The position numbers and the translations under genes are program-made. This document shows positions 38,119 to 47,313 of a DNA stretch of 64,000 nucleotides, in pieces. This DNA comes from Planctomycetaceae bacterium (GTDB lineage Bacteria; Planctomycetota; Planctomycetia; Pirellulales; Pirellulaceae), in contig JAEUIQ010000029.1 of assembly GCA_016794985.1 (NCBI GenBank), positions 1-64,000 of the forward strand, read 5' to 3'. How positions within the stretch are numbered: the stretch's first letter is position 1; every line of letters begins with the position of its first letter. Below the pieces are notes generated by a model. The model searched no databases. It was given only the letters and a program-made list of their open reading frames with translations, and was not told where the DNA came from.

Positions 38119-39780
38119 TTAGCCTCGCGCGAAGTACAGATAAATCCCCAGTACCGACAACACCAAAAAACCACCAACGTACGGTGCTGGCTTCCACGGT
38201 GTGAGATCGACGGCGCCTGCATCATGCTGCTCGTAGGGCTTTGCACGTCGCATGCCGGTGCTTCCCAGCCACAATTGCAACGCGACCAACAGCACGAACA
38301 CGAACCCCATGTAGTGGTAGCCGGAACCAAACCAGTTCACGACCCACCCAGGATCTTTTGCCCCTTCGGCTGTTTCGGCTGCCCAGCTTCCGAAGGTTCC
38401 GATGCTCATGGCCAACAGCCCGACAAACAGCGTCACCAAGGCCGAGTTTCCATCGGCCCATTTGTGAAACAGGCCGACCATCATGATCGCTAACAACGGG
38501 ATAAAGTACACCCCATTCAACTTTTGGAAAAAGCCGAATACTCCATCTTGCCCGTGGAAAATCAATGGCGCTGCCACGACCGCTAATCCGCCTACCAACA
38601 GACTGCAAACTTGGCCTGTCAACACGATCTCGCGCATGGACGCCGTTGGTCGCATAAACCGCTTGTAAACATCCAACGAAAACAAGGTGGCAGCCGAGTT
38701 AAGTACCGAGTTGAAGGTTGACAAAATAGAACCGACGACAACCGCCGCAAAGAAACCAACCAACCAACTTGGTAAGACTTTGCTAACCAGGGCTCCATAC
38801 GATTTATTCGAATCAGCACCAATTTTGGCCGCGAATTCAGGATCTTGCGCGACCATGTAAGCCGCAATGATCCCTGGGAGCACGAGCGCCAACGGAGCCA
38901 AGATTTTGAAAAAGGCCGCGATCAAGACACCTTTTTGCCCCTCGGCCAAATTCTTGGCCGCGAATGAACGTTGAATAATTTGTTGGTTACTACACCAGTA
39001 AAAAAAGTTCAACAAGAGGACGCCCGAAAACAATGTTGGCCAATGAACATCCTCCCCTGCTTTTCCCAACGAGCAAAACGCGTCTGGGTTTTGTTGTTTG
39101 ATTTTGTCTACGACCGAAAACACGGTATCTTCCGGCCCCATGATCGCTTGCCATGAAAAGACCGTGATCAGTAGGCCACCGACCAACAGACCTACCCCGT
39201 TGTAGGTATCCGAGACGGCCACGGCTTTCAATCCGCCAAACACCGCGTAAGCGCCGCCGACTACCGCAATAAAGACAATCACGGTCCACAGGATCGCCAA
39301 TTCCGACGTCTCCGCCGGGAAATACGCTTTCAAATCCAACATTCCGCTCAAACCCGTCGCACCGGTGTATAGCGTGAACGGCAAGAGCACCAACATGTAC
39401 GCGATAATGAACAGAATCGCGGTGACAGTGCGCACCGCGCCTCCATACCGGTCCTCAAAGAACTGGGGGATCGTGGCAATGCCGGCTTTCAGGTATCGCG
39501 GCAAAAACACCAGCGCCAAGACAACCAAGGAACACCCGGCAATCACTTCCCAGGCCATGACCGACAGCCCCTCTTTAAAGGCGCCCGCGTTCAAACCAAT
39601 CAACTGTTCGGTCGACAAATTCGTTAGCAACAACGAGCCTGCGATAAATGCTCCAGTCAGACTGCGCCCCGCCAGAAAGAAGTCGGTATCGGTCTCTTGT
39701 TTCGAACCTCGCACCGTCCACCAAGTGAGCACCGCCACGAGCGCGGTAAAAAACAAAAACGTCGCAATGGTGAATTCCAC
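38119..39780 (-). CDS. Sodium:solute symporter (SSS family, SGLT-like)
   Basis: A 553-residue integral membrane transporter of the SSS family with about 14 helices. Family text includes FFLAGRSLTGAFIAGSLLLTNLSTEQLIGL, of which the TNLSTEQ part lies at the Na+/substrate core, and the NFFYWCSNQQIIQRSFAAKN and STFNSVLNSAATLFSLDVY segments. The strong SGLT-like helix 1 and the adjacent aldose epimerase suggest a hexose as substrate; this is inference. The start is a GTG at 39780 with a weak AAAGAAG site; a longer frame to 39861 adds a hydrophilic leader. It lies 168 bases downstream of the epimerase gene on the same strand. With Na+-NQR in the same region, sodium-driven uptake fits. Confidence 0.9.
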   Translation of the reverse strand: MEFTIATFLFFTALVAVLTWWTVRGSKQETDTDFFLAGRSLTGAFIAGSLLLTNLSTEQLIGLNAGAFKEGLSVMAWEVIAGCSLVVLALVFLPRYLKAGIATIPQFFEDRYGGAVRTVTAILFIIAYMLVLLPFTLYTGATGLSGMLDLKAYFPAETSELAILWTVIVFIAVVGGAYAVFGGLKAVAVSDTYNGVGLLVGGLLITVFSWQAIMGPEDTVFSVVDKIKQQNPDAFCSLGKAGEDVHWPTLFSGVLLLNFFYWCSNQQIIQRSFAAKNLAEGQKGVLIAAFFKILAPLALVLPGIIAAYMVAQDPEFAAKIGADSNKSYGALVSKVLPSWLVGFFAAVVVGSILSTFNSVLNSAATLFSLDVYKRFMRPTASMREIVLTGQVCSLLVGGLAVVAAPLIFHGQDGVFGFFQKLNGVYFIPLLAIMMVGLFHKWADGNSALVTLFVGLLAMSIGTFGSWAAETAEGAKDPGWVVNWFGSGYHYMGFVFVLLVALQLWLGSTGMRRAKPYEQHDAGAVDLTPWKPAPYVGGFLVLSVLGIYLYFARG

Positions 39781-39947
39781 AGGAACTTCTTTCTGATCTA
39801 AAGATTCTTGATTTGGCAAACTATAGCGGAAGAGTAGCAACACCGACCAACGCGCGCTCACCCCTGCACAGCGTTCGTTTCTTGGCGAACACTGTCACGC
39901 AATTTTCACGAGCTTGGCGTTGTACTCGGCGAGTTGATCGGCCCCGG

Positions 39948-41096
39948 CTATCGACTAGAAAATCCGAAGACGGTTTGCGTCTTATACGTTTGGCCTGGCT
40001 TTAAGATCGTCGAGGGAAAGTTTGGTTGGTTCGGACTGTCTGGATAGTGTTGCGTCTCTAAGCAGAAGCCACCACGATGTACATAAGCTTGACCCGACTT
40101 GCCCTGCAAACGGCCATCCAAAAAGTTGCCGCAATAGAATTGGATTCCAGGCTCCGTCGTGTGAATGGTCAGCACGCGCCCGGTCGTCGGTTCGTAAACT
40201 TCGGCGGCGAAACGCATGTCGCCGCTGCCCGGTTTCGATGACGCCTCGTTTAGAACCCAATTATGATCGAACCCCCCACCGAATCGGAGTTGTTCGTCGT
40301 CGGCGTTAATGTCGCGACCGATGGCTTTGGGCTTGCGAAAATCAAATGGTGTCCCTGCGACGGGGGCTATTTCCCCAGTCGGGATCAGCGTTTCATCAAC
40401 GGGCGTGTAGTGCGAAGCGTGTAACGTCAATTCATGCCCCAAGATATCACCCTGGCCTTCACCCTTTAGATTGAAGTAAGTGTGCTGAGTTAAATTCACG
40501 GGCGTTGCCTTGTCGGTCGTCGCCAGATAGTCCACCACCAGTTGATTCTTTTCAGTCAAGGTGTACGTCACTTGAACCTGCAAATTGCCGGGATAGCCTT
40601 CCTCGCGATCTTTGGCCAAGTACTTGAGCACAACATGTTGGCCAGCTTGATCTACTTTCGTTTCTGCATCCCAAACAACCTTATCAAAACCAATCACACC
40701 GCCGTGCAAAGCGTTAGGACCGTTGTTGACGGCCAACTTGTATTCTTTACCATCGATCGAAAACTTGCCCCCCGCAATGCGGTTGCCGTAGCGGCCGACG
40801 ATCGCACCAAAATACGGCTTGTCCACCGCATTGATGTATCCCGACACATCGTTGTATCCCAGCGCGATATCACCCAATTTCCCCTCACGGTCGGGAACAA
40901 CAATCGAAGTGATGATCGCCCCAAAATTGGTCACATGTACTTCGAGCCCATGAGAGTTCTTCAGCTTATAGAGTTTGATTATGGAAAAGTCTTCGACGGC
41001 AATCTCGTCTGCTCCTTGAACGCCAGCCGCAAAGTAACCTGCTGTCATCAATACACTCAAGCCCGCCATCAACGAAACCAATATCTGACGCCGCAT
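39948..41096 (-). CDS. galM: Aldose 1-epimerase (mutarotase), exported
   Basis: A 382-residue aldose 1-epimerase that interconverts alpha and beta anomers of sugars such as galactose and glucose. Motifs are the N-terminal VTNFGAIITSIVVPDREGK, VGRYGNRIAGGKF, NGPNALHGG with an active-site His, LTQHTYFNL with the second His, and a Glu in GFCLETQHYPDSPNQP. A signal peptide is present (MRRQILVSLMAGLSVLM, then GVQGADE), so it acts outside the cytoplasm, which fits a pairing with the downstream Na+-sugar symporter. Confidence 0.94.
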   Translation of the reverse strand: MRRQILVSLMAGLSVLMTAGYFAAGVQGADEIAVEDFSIIKLYKLKNSHGLEVHVTNFGAIITSIVVPDREGKLGDIALGYNDVSGYINAVDKPYFGAIVGRYGNRIAGGKFSIDGKEYKLAVNNGPNALHGGVIGFDKVVWDAETKVDQAGQHVVLKYLAKDREEGYPGNLQVQVTYTLTEKNQLVVDYLATTDKATPVNLTQHTYFNLKGEGQGDILGHELTLHASHYTPVDETLIPTGEIAPVAGTPFDFRKPKAIGRDINADDEQLRFGGGFDHNWVLNEASSKPGSGDMRFAAEVYEPTTGRVLTIHTTEPGIQFYCGNFLDGRLQGKSGQAYVHRGGFCLETQHYPDSPNQPNFPSTILKPGQTYKTQTVFGFSSR

Positions 41097-41333
41097 TGCA
41101 ATCGCTTTCCCAGGAATTTATGGACCACTCGCTTTTCCCCAGTCGCCCATTATCACTCAAAGCGCTCACCCCAGCAACGGCTCGGGGACGGCCAACGGCG
41201 CGAGCTTGAGGTGGGTCGAAATTCCCTTGGCGGTTCAAGAAAGTCTCCGCCCGGCTCGAGGCCGAGTTTATCTCGGTGGAAGCCAAAATTCACCGCCGGC
41301 ACGGACCAATCCACGACAACCAGTCCTTCGCAC

Positions 41334-41374
41334 AGCCCAAAAACACACGCCAACGAGTTCACGTCGTTGGCGTG
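41334..41374 (-). terminator. Intrinsic terminator downstream of the serine hydrolase gene
   Basis: On the minus strand a perfect 10-bp stem (41365-41374 with 41346-41355, CACGCCAACG/CGTTGGCGTG) and a 9-base loop is followed by TGTTTTTGGG. It lies about 100 bases past the serine hydrolase stop. The rest of 41097-41470 holds no gene that I can support. Confidence 0.8.
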
Positions 41375-41470
41375 CGAGGTTTCAAGACTAGGGCGGATAA
41401 ACTCGAAATTCATTCCTCCTTTCAATAGCACGCCATTTGTTTTGCTACGAGTTCTTTGGGCCAGCTCCTC

Positions 41471-43345
41471 CTACGACTTTGGTGGGCGCGGTGGGATTCG
41501 GGTTGGCCGAGCCGGACGTCGGGATGGCGGTAAGCTCTCAGCTGGCTTGTTTTTCTCCTGCGAATCGCGTGCTCCGTTGTCGCGATTGGGGTTTGGACGC
41601 GGGACTCGTGGTCGCGGTGTTCCGGGGCGTGGTCGAGCGACTTCGTCATTCGCAGTTCCGGAATTTTCTCTCACGATTCCTGGTCGTGAAGTGCCGGGTC
41701 GCGACGAGTCTGGATGGCGCTGGGGAGCTTGATTGTCACTGGCGGTTCTCTGGAGGTCGCCGATTCCGCCGGGAAGGTTCACCACCAACTTCGCGGTGTT
41801 GTTCGCTTCGCTTGTTTCGGCAATACGACCATTGGGCGACATCGAAGTGTCGGCAGCGGCGATCGGGGCGTCAGCAACCGCGAAGAACTCGAACTTGCGA
41901 CCGCCCATGACTTTGCCCGGGTCGTTGATTTTCACCTTGCCGCTAGACTTCTTCTTCACACCGTTGGGAGCCAAGGTCTCCATGAAGCCAGACCAACGAT
42001 ATTGATTGTCCAAACGAATGCCGTTGACGAATTGGATATTGGCGGGTCCTTGTCCTTGATTCTTCACTTCGAATTCGAAGCCGATCTCCCAAGCGCCGTT
42101 CGCGTAGCTGGGGCCGCTGGTTCGTTTGAAGTTTTCCACGATCAAGTCCGCCGACTTGCCACTGGCACCTTCACTGTTTAGCAAAATGTCGCGAAGCTCT
42201 TTGCCCAACTCCGTGGCACCACCACTTTCCCAGCGATTGGTCAACACCACCATCACCATGCGTCGTTCGGGAATGCACCACATGTAGGTGCTGGCTCCTG
42301 GTTGACCACCGTTCTTGGCAAAAACTTCCACACCGTTTTCGATGGCGTGCGAGCAACCTAACGCGTAGCTGTCGCTGGGATCCAATCGCTTCATCAGCTT
42401 CTTCACGTTTGCCGCCGAGATGATTTTTCCGTCGCAGAGCTTGATGCCAAACTTCAACAGATCCAAACCCGAGCATTCGAGTCCGCCGCCCAAAACCTTC
42501 CACGACAATGGCTCGCGTTCTATCTCTCGATTACCCGACGCAACCGAGTCGGAATCGTTGAGTGTGTAAATGGAAACCCGTTGTGGTTGATGCACACTGA
42601 GATCTTCCGCCGCCAAAGTGCCAAGTCCGTGCGGATTGGCCAATGTCTGTTGGACCAATTGGGCCGTTGATTTGCCGGTCGCTTGCTCCAAGCACGCACC
42701 GAGAATCGTGTATCCATGCGAACTGTAATGGTACGAACCGATGGGTCCCGCCAGCGGGTCATGCCAAAATTGTTGGGCAGCTTCCAAACTCGTCGCGTAG
42801 GTTTGCTGATCCCAACCGGAGGGACTTTGATCCGAGGTCGGCTCGTTGTAGTGGCGCACACCACTCCGGCACGAAACCAAGTCGCGGACCTTATATGCAT
42901 GATGTGCCGGGATGTCGCTCAACAAATCCGACACGTTGGCCGACATCGTGATGTTTCCCTTTTCTTCCTCGCGTAAAGTTAGGACTGCAGCTAACAATTT
43001 TGACACGGAAGCCAAGCGAAACACATGGTTCTCATTGACTTTAGTTTGCGAGGCAACATCAGCGAAGCCCAAGTTTTTCTTGTAGACCAACATGCCATCA
43101 CGAGCGTACAAGACGACGAGTCCTGGCAGTTTTTTCTCGGTGAAGTGCGCTTCCACGGCTCGGTCCAGTTCTGAATTAACGTTCGGAGCCGCAAACCCAG
43201 TCGCCCCAGTGGATGGAGTCCCATCTTGCTGGCTCGCCGGTCCCACTCCACGACCCACACGCACTTGCGCGACGGAGGTCGCGGGCCAAGCCAATGCCCA
43301 GCCAACATACAAACACAGGCAAATCCAATTCATGTCCTTCAACAT
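41471..43345 (-). CDS. Secreted serine hydrolase (beta-lactamase/class C family) with CARDB-like and Pro-rich tail
   Basis: This 624-residue exported enzyme has a signal peptide, then a class C beta-lactamase/DD-peptidase-like domain (about 60-400) with SVSK (Ser113 as nucleophile, Lys116 as base) and a Tyr-Ser-Ser element (SYHYSSHGYTILG) as the second motif. The third motif is degenerate (KNGGQPG). A beta-sandwich region of CARDB type follows (about 420-545, with ANIQFVNGIRLDN and ETSEANNTAKLV). The end is a low-complexity Pro/Arg/Ser tail. Targets may be cell-wall peptides or esters; not a confirmed antibiotic hydrolase. The start at 43345 has AAAGGA seven bases upstream. Confidence 0.87.
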   Translation of the reverse strand: MLKDMNWICLCLYVGWALAWPATSVAQVRVGRGVGPASQQDGTPSTGATGFAAPNVNSELDRAVEAHFTEKKLPGLVVLYARDGMLVYKKNLGFADVASQTKVNENHVFRLASVSKLLAAVLTLREEEKGNITMSANVSDLLSDIPAHHAYKVRDLVSCRSGVRHYNEPTSDQSPSGWDQQTYATSLEAAQQFWHDPLAGPIGSYHYSSHGYTILGACLEQATGKSTAQLVQQTLANPHGLGTLAAEDLSVHQPQRVSIYTLNDSDSVASGNREIEREPLSWKVLGGGLECSGLDLLKFGIKLCDGKIISAANVKKLMKRLDPSDSYALGCSHAIENGVEVFAKNGGQPGASTYMWCIPERRMVMVVLTNRWESGGATELGKELRDILLNSEGASGKSADLIVENFKRTSGPSYANGAWEIGFEFEVKNQGQGPANIQFVNGIRLDNQYRWSGFMETLAPNGVKKKSSGKVKINDPGKVMGGRKFEFFAVADAPIAAADTSMSPNGRIAETSEANNTAKLVVNLPGGIGDLQRTASDNQAPQRHPDSSRPGTSRPGIVRENSGTANDEVARPRPGTPRPRVPRPNPNRDNGARDSQEKNKPAESLPPSRRPARPTRIPPRPPKS

Positions 43346-43703
43346 GATCTGTTCCTTTACTAAACACGGACCAAGGGATAAGTTGACAAGCAGCTCTGGT
43401 TAGGTCATCGCGTTTTGCCGACAGCATCGGGGAAACACCCACCGAATGCGGCGAAGTCCGGATCGACACCCGTCAAGGTCGGTAGACTATCTGCTACCAA
43501 TGGGCTCGCCGGAAACCCGCCATCGCGACAGGAAATTAGAGGAAGAAACGGAGGGCGATCCGCGTACCCGTCGCCTGACCGCGTTAAATCCCCACCGCGA
43601 TGGCCGACTTCGGACAATCGCTTTGCTCGCTTAATCGGTCCTGGCAAGGTATAATGAGACCTCCCGACTCCCGCCGATAAGTTCCCACCTGTTCGAGACT
43701 TGG
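43346..43703 (+). promoter_or_regulatory. Divergent intergenic region with a TATAAT box before the PSCyt gene
   Basis: About 360 bases separate the divergent serine hydrolase and PSCyt genes. A TATAAT hexamer at 43650-43655 lies about 50 bases before the PSCyt start and could be its -10 element; the best upstream match (TTGCTC at 43623-43628) has a 21-base spacing, longer than ideal. No gene is supported in the stretch. Confidence 0.3.
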
Positions 43704-46700
43704 ATGATGCGATTTGCTCCGTTAATGTGTTGCACCGTGCTGATGTTTGTTGAAAGACTCGTCTTTGGGGTTGTGATTCCCGACGAACCGGCGCCCCAAC
43801 TGGATTTCAATCGCGATATTCGCCCGATCCTTTCCAATCACTGTTTCCGTTGTCACGGCCCGGATGAAGAAGAACGAGGTGGTGGCGGAGAGCATGGCCT
43901 GCGGCTAGATTCGCCAAAGGGTTGGAGCGAGGACTTGGGCGGGCATTTTGCAATCATTCCGGGTCGGCCGGACGAAAGCGAATTGTTGGCCCGAGTCAGT
44001 AGCGACGATGATTCCCTGGTCATGCCGCCGCCGGAAGCAGGAACACGACTAACCGCTGACGAAATCGCACGCTTGCGACAATGGATTGCGGATGGAGCGG
44101 CTTATTCCCAGCATTGGTCATATGTGGTCCCACAGCGCCCCAGTGTGCCGGAACTTACGGACGCGAGCGCCCAAGCTTGGGTGAAGAATCCCATCGATCA
44201 TTTCGTTCTACGACGACTGCAACAAGAGAATCTTGCACCGCAACGGGAAGCCGATCGCTACGCTTTGATTCGACGAGTGGCCTTGGATGTGACCGGTCTG
44301 CCACCGACTTGGGAGGAAGTCCAAGAGTTTGTGCAGGACAACTCGCCGGAGGCCTACGAAAAAATGGTCGATCACTTCCTAGCCAAGGAATCCTACGGTG
44401 AACACTGGGCTCGAATGTGGTTGGACTTGGCTCGATACGCCGACTCGGCGGGCTATGCCGACGATCCAGCGCGGACCATTTGGGTCTACCGCGACTACGT
44501 CATTAAGGCATTCAACCAAAACATGCCATTTGATCAGTTCACGATCGAACAGATCGCGGGCGACCTACTGCCAAACCCCACCGGCGATCAAATCATCGCG
44601 ACGGCGTTTCATCGCAACACGCTGACCAACAACGAAGGTGGCACCAATGATGAAGAGTTCCGCAACGTGGCAATCGTGGATCGCGTCAATACGACTTACG
44701 CCGTCTGGATGGGCACAACGATGACCTGTGCCCAATGTCACACTCACAAGTACGATCCGTTGACCCAAGCCGAGTACTTTCAATCGTTTGCATTCTTCAA
44801 CAACACGGAAGATGCCGATCGTGGTGATGAATCACCGCTGCATGAAGTCTGGACCGAATCCCAACTTCACGAACGCCAACGATTGCAATTGGTCTTGGCA
44901 GAGAACGAAGCCATCTTAGGGCAGATGACTCCCGAACTACAGAATTCGCTTCAAGTTTGGGAAACCAAGCTGCCACAACAGCCAAGTTGGCAAACTCCGG
45001 TGGTCATGTCGGCCAAGAGCGAAGGCGGGATCGGGCTGGCGATTGACGCGGCATCCAATTCAATTCGTAGCGTACAAGCTGTAGCCAAGGATAACTACGA
45101 GATAGAATTGGATTTGTCAGCCTTGATTGCGAATGAGACAACGACACTCACGGCGATTCAACTGGAAGCACTCGCGGATAGCTCATTGCCCGGCAACGGT
45201 CCCGGTTGGAGTGGCGGCAATTTCGTGCTGAGTGAAGTGAAAGCGGCCATTGTACGAGAGACTTCCCCGACGATTTCTGGTAAGTATGTCCGAGTAGAAC
45301 TTCCAGGCACTGGCCGCATTCTGTCGCTGGCGGAAGTCGAAATTTTCTCGCAAGGAGCGAATGTCGCCCCAAGCGGAACCGCAGCGCAAAGTAGCACGGC
45401 GTTTGAAGGCGTGGCCCAACGCGCCATTGATGGCAATACCGACGGAAGTTACTTCAACTCCAACTCTGTCACGCATTCCGAATCGAACGCGACCGATCCA
45501 TGGTGGGAAGTTGAATTGAACCAATCGTTGCCCATCGAACGACTTGTGATTTGGAATCGTACCGACGGTGGCGCTGCAATCATGGAGCGATTGAATGGCG
45601 CTATCGTCAAGGTATTGAATCAAGAACGAAAGCTGGTTTGGGAAGGTCGCGTGACGGACACTTCTCGACCGGACTTTGGCTTGAGTGTGGATGGCTCGCT
45701 TTCCTTGTCGTTTGGTGCAGCTTTTGCCGACTTCAATCAAGATGGATTCAACGCGTCCAGCTTGTTGGCCACGCCGATTGATCTACAAAAGGGCTGGGCT
45801 GTCGGCGGGAGTACTGGGCGGGATCATCAATTGACATTGGTTCTCGCCGAGCCAGCGATTGTCAATGCGGGCAGTCGTTTGAAGTTGACTTTGTTTCAAC
45901 AGTCTCCGCACACGTCACACAATTTGGGCAAGTTCCGAATTCAAGCGACGACCGATCCATCCATTACGCAATGGGCCGCGATTCCTCCGCAAATTCAATC
46001 GATCGTTAAAACGGACGCAGCTCAGCGGAGCAATGAACAAGTCAGCCAACTGGAAGCTTATTATCGCTCGGTGGCACCGGAGCTAGAGGCGGCTCGCCAA
46101 CAAGTCGCCTCGGCACGGACGGAATTGGCGGCACTTAAGCCAGTATCAACCGTCCCTGTCATGCGAGAATTGCCGCAGACACGGCAACGAGTTACCAAGA
46201 TCCACAACCGAGGCAACTTCATGGACTTGGGTGATGAAGTTCAACCGGCGATTCCCGCCGTGTTTCAAGTCGGTGGAGAAGCTGTAGCGGATCGCTTGGG
46301 TCTCGCGCGGTGGCTCGTTTCTCGCGACAATCCACTGACGGCTCGTGTCACGGTCAATCGTCATTGGGAGCAGTTGTTTGGTGCGGGTATCGTGGCCACC
46401 TCTGAAGAGTTTGGTTCGCAGGGCGATTTGCCGACTCATCCGGAACTATTGGATTGGTTGGCGGTCGAGTTTATGGAACAAGGCTGGGACATGAAGCGAT
46501 TGCTCAAGACCATGTTGCTCAGTGCGACGTATCGCCAGAGTTCTAAAGTCAGTCGCGAGTTGGCCGAACTGGATCCGGAAAACCGTTTGTTTGCTCGTGG
46601 GCCGAGATTTCGCTTGCCAGCCGAGACGATTCGTGATCAAGCGTTAGCGCTGGCGGGACTGCTGAGTCCCAAACTTTATGGCCCGCCCGTCAAACCACCA

Positions 46701-47228
46701 CAACCGTCGTTGGGCTTGGCAGCGGCGTTTGGTTCCAGCACCGATTGGCAAACGAGTAGCGGGGAAGATCGCTATCGCCGAGGAATTTATACGACCATGC
46801 GGCGTTCGAATCCTTATCCGTCGATGTTTACCTTTGATGCCCCCAATCGCGAAGTGTGTACCCTGCGGCGGATTCGGACGAATACTCCGTTGCAAGCGTT
46901 GGTGACCATGAACGATCCGGTGTACATCGAAGCGGCGCAAGCCTTTGCTCGTAAAGTCGTCGAACAAGGGGACTCGTTGGATCAACGTATCGAATGGGCC
47001 TTGCAGCAGGCATTGGCAAGACCGGTCAACTCCGGTGAAGTGCAAGTCCTGAGGACTCTCTATGAAAACGCGGTCGCCGCATTACGCGACCAACCGGAAG
47101 AGTCTAAGAAGTTGGCCACCGAACCACTGGGTCCAATTCCCGAAGGCCGAGACATCGTTGACTTGGCCGCCTGGACGGTCGTCGCCAACGCCATCATGAA
47201 CCTGGATGAATTCCTCATGCGCCGCTAA
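43704..47228 (+). CDS. PSCyt1-DUF1549-DUF1553 cytochrome protein with inserted F5/8 C-like domain
   Basis: This 1174-residue exported protein is a planctomycete-type cytochrome. A PSCyt1 heme c site lies near the N-terminus (HCFRCHG, Cys47, Cys50, His51), followed by PSCyt2/DUF1549 (about 145-390). A second CxxCH (Cys342, Cys345, His346, in CAQCHTHKYDPL) lies inside it. A discoidin-like (F5/8 type C) carbohydrate-binding region follows at about 520-670 (GKYVRVELPGTG, DPWWEVELNQ, RLVIWNRTDGG). The end is PSD1/DUF1553 (about 840-1170, LARWLVSRDNPLTARVTVNR). Such proteins are co-encoded with DUF1501 and are thought to oxidise or degrade sugars, but activity is not proven. It is followed at 85 bases by DUF1501. 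Confidence 0.93.
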   Translation: MMRFAPLMCCTVLMFVERLVFGVVIPDEPAPQLDFNRDIRPILSNHCFRCHGPDEEERGGGGEHGLRLDSPKGWSEDLGGHFAIIPGRPDESELLARVSSDDDSLVMPPPEAGTRLTADEIARLRQWIADGAAYSQHWSYVVPQRPSVPELTDASAQAWVKNPIDHFVLRRLQQENLAPQREADRYALIRRVALDVTGLPPTWEEVQEFVQDNSPEAYEKMVDHFLAKESYGEHWARMWLDLARYADSAGYADDPARTIWVYRDYVIKAFNQNMPFDQFTIEQIAGDLLPNPTGDQIIATAFHRNTLTNNEGGTNDEEFRNVAIVDRVNTTYAVWMGTTMTCAQCHTHKYDPLTQAEYFQSFAFFNNTEDADRGDESPLHEVWTESQLHERQRLQLVLAENEAILGQMTPELQNSLQVWETKLPQQPSWQTPVVMSAKSEGGIGLAIDAASNSIRSVQAVAKDNYEIELDLSALIANETTTLTAIQLEALADSSLPGNGPGWSGGNFVLSEVKAAIVRETSPTISGKYVRVELPGTGRILSLAEVEIFSQGANVAPSGTAAQSSTAFEGVAQRAIDGNTDGSYFNSNSVTHSESNATDPWWEVELNQSLPIERLVIWNRTDGGAAIMERLNGAIVKVLNQERKLVWEGRVTDTSRPDFGLSVDGSLSLSFGAAFADFNQDGFNASSLLATPIDLQKGWAVGGSTGRDHQLTLVLAEPAIVNAGSRLKLTLFQQSPHTSHNLGKFRIQATTDPSITQWAAIPPQIQSIVKTDAAQRSNEQVSQLEAYYRSVAPELEAARQQVASARTELAALKPVSTVPVMRELPQTRQRVTKIHNRGNFMDLGDEVQPAIPAVFQVGGEAVADRLGLARWLVSRDNPLTARVTVNRHWEQLFGAGIVATSEEFGSQGDLPTHPELLDWLAVEFMEQGWDMKRLLKTMLLSATYRQSSKVSRELAELDPENRLFARGPRFRLPAETIRDQALALAGLLSPKLYGPPVKPPQPSLGLAAAFGSSTDWQTSSGEDRYRRGIYTTMRRSNPYPSMFTFDAPNREVCTLRRIRTNTPLQALVTMNDPVYIEAAQAFARKVVEQGDSLDQRIEWALQQALARPVNSGEVQVLRTLYENAVAALRDQPEESKKLATEPLGPIPEGRDIVDLAAWTVVANAIMNLDEFLMRR

Positions 47229-47313
47229 TGCTGAGGTTACTATTTTCTAGCCATGTAAGTCGGAACTTGGTTAGGTTACTCCAAACTTCGAATCAATAAA
47301 AAAGGCCAAACGC

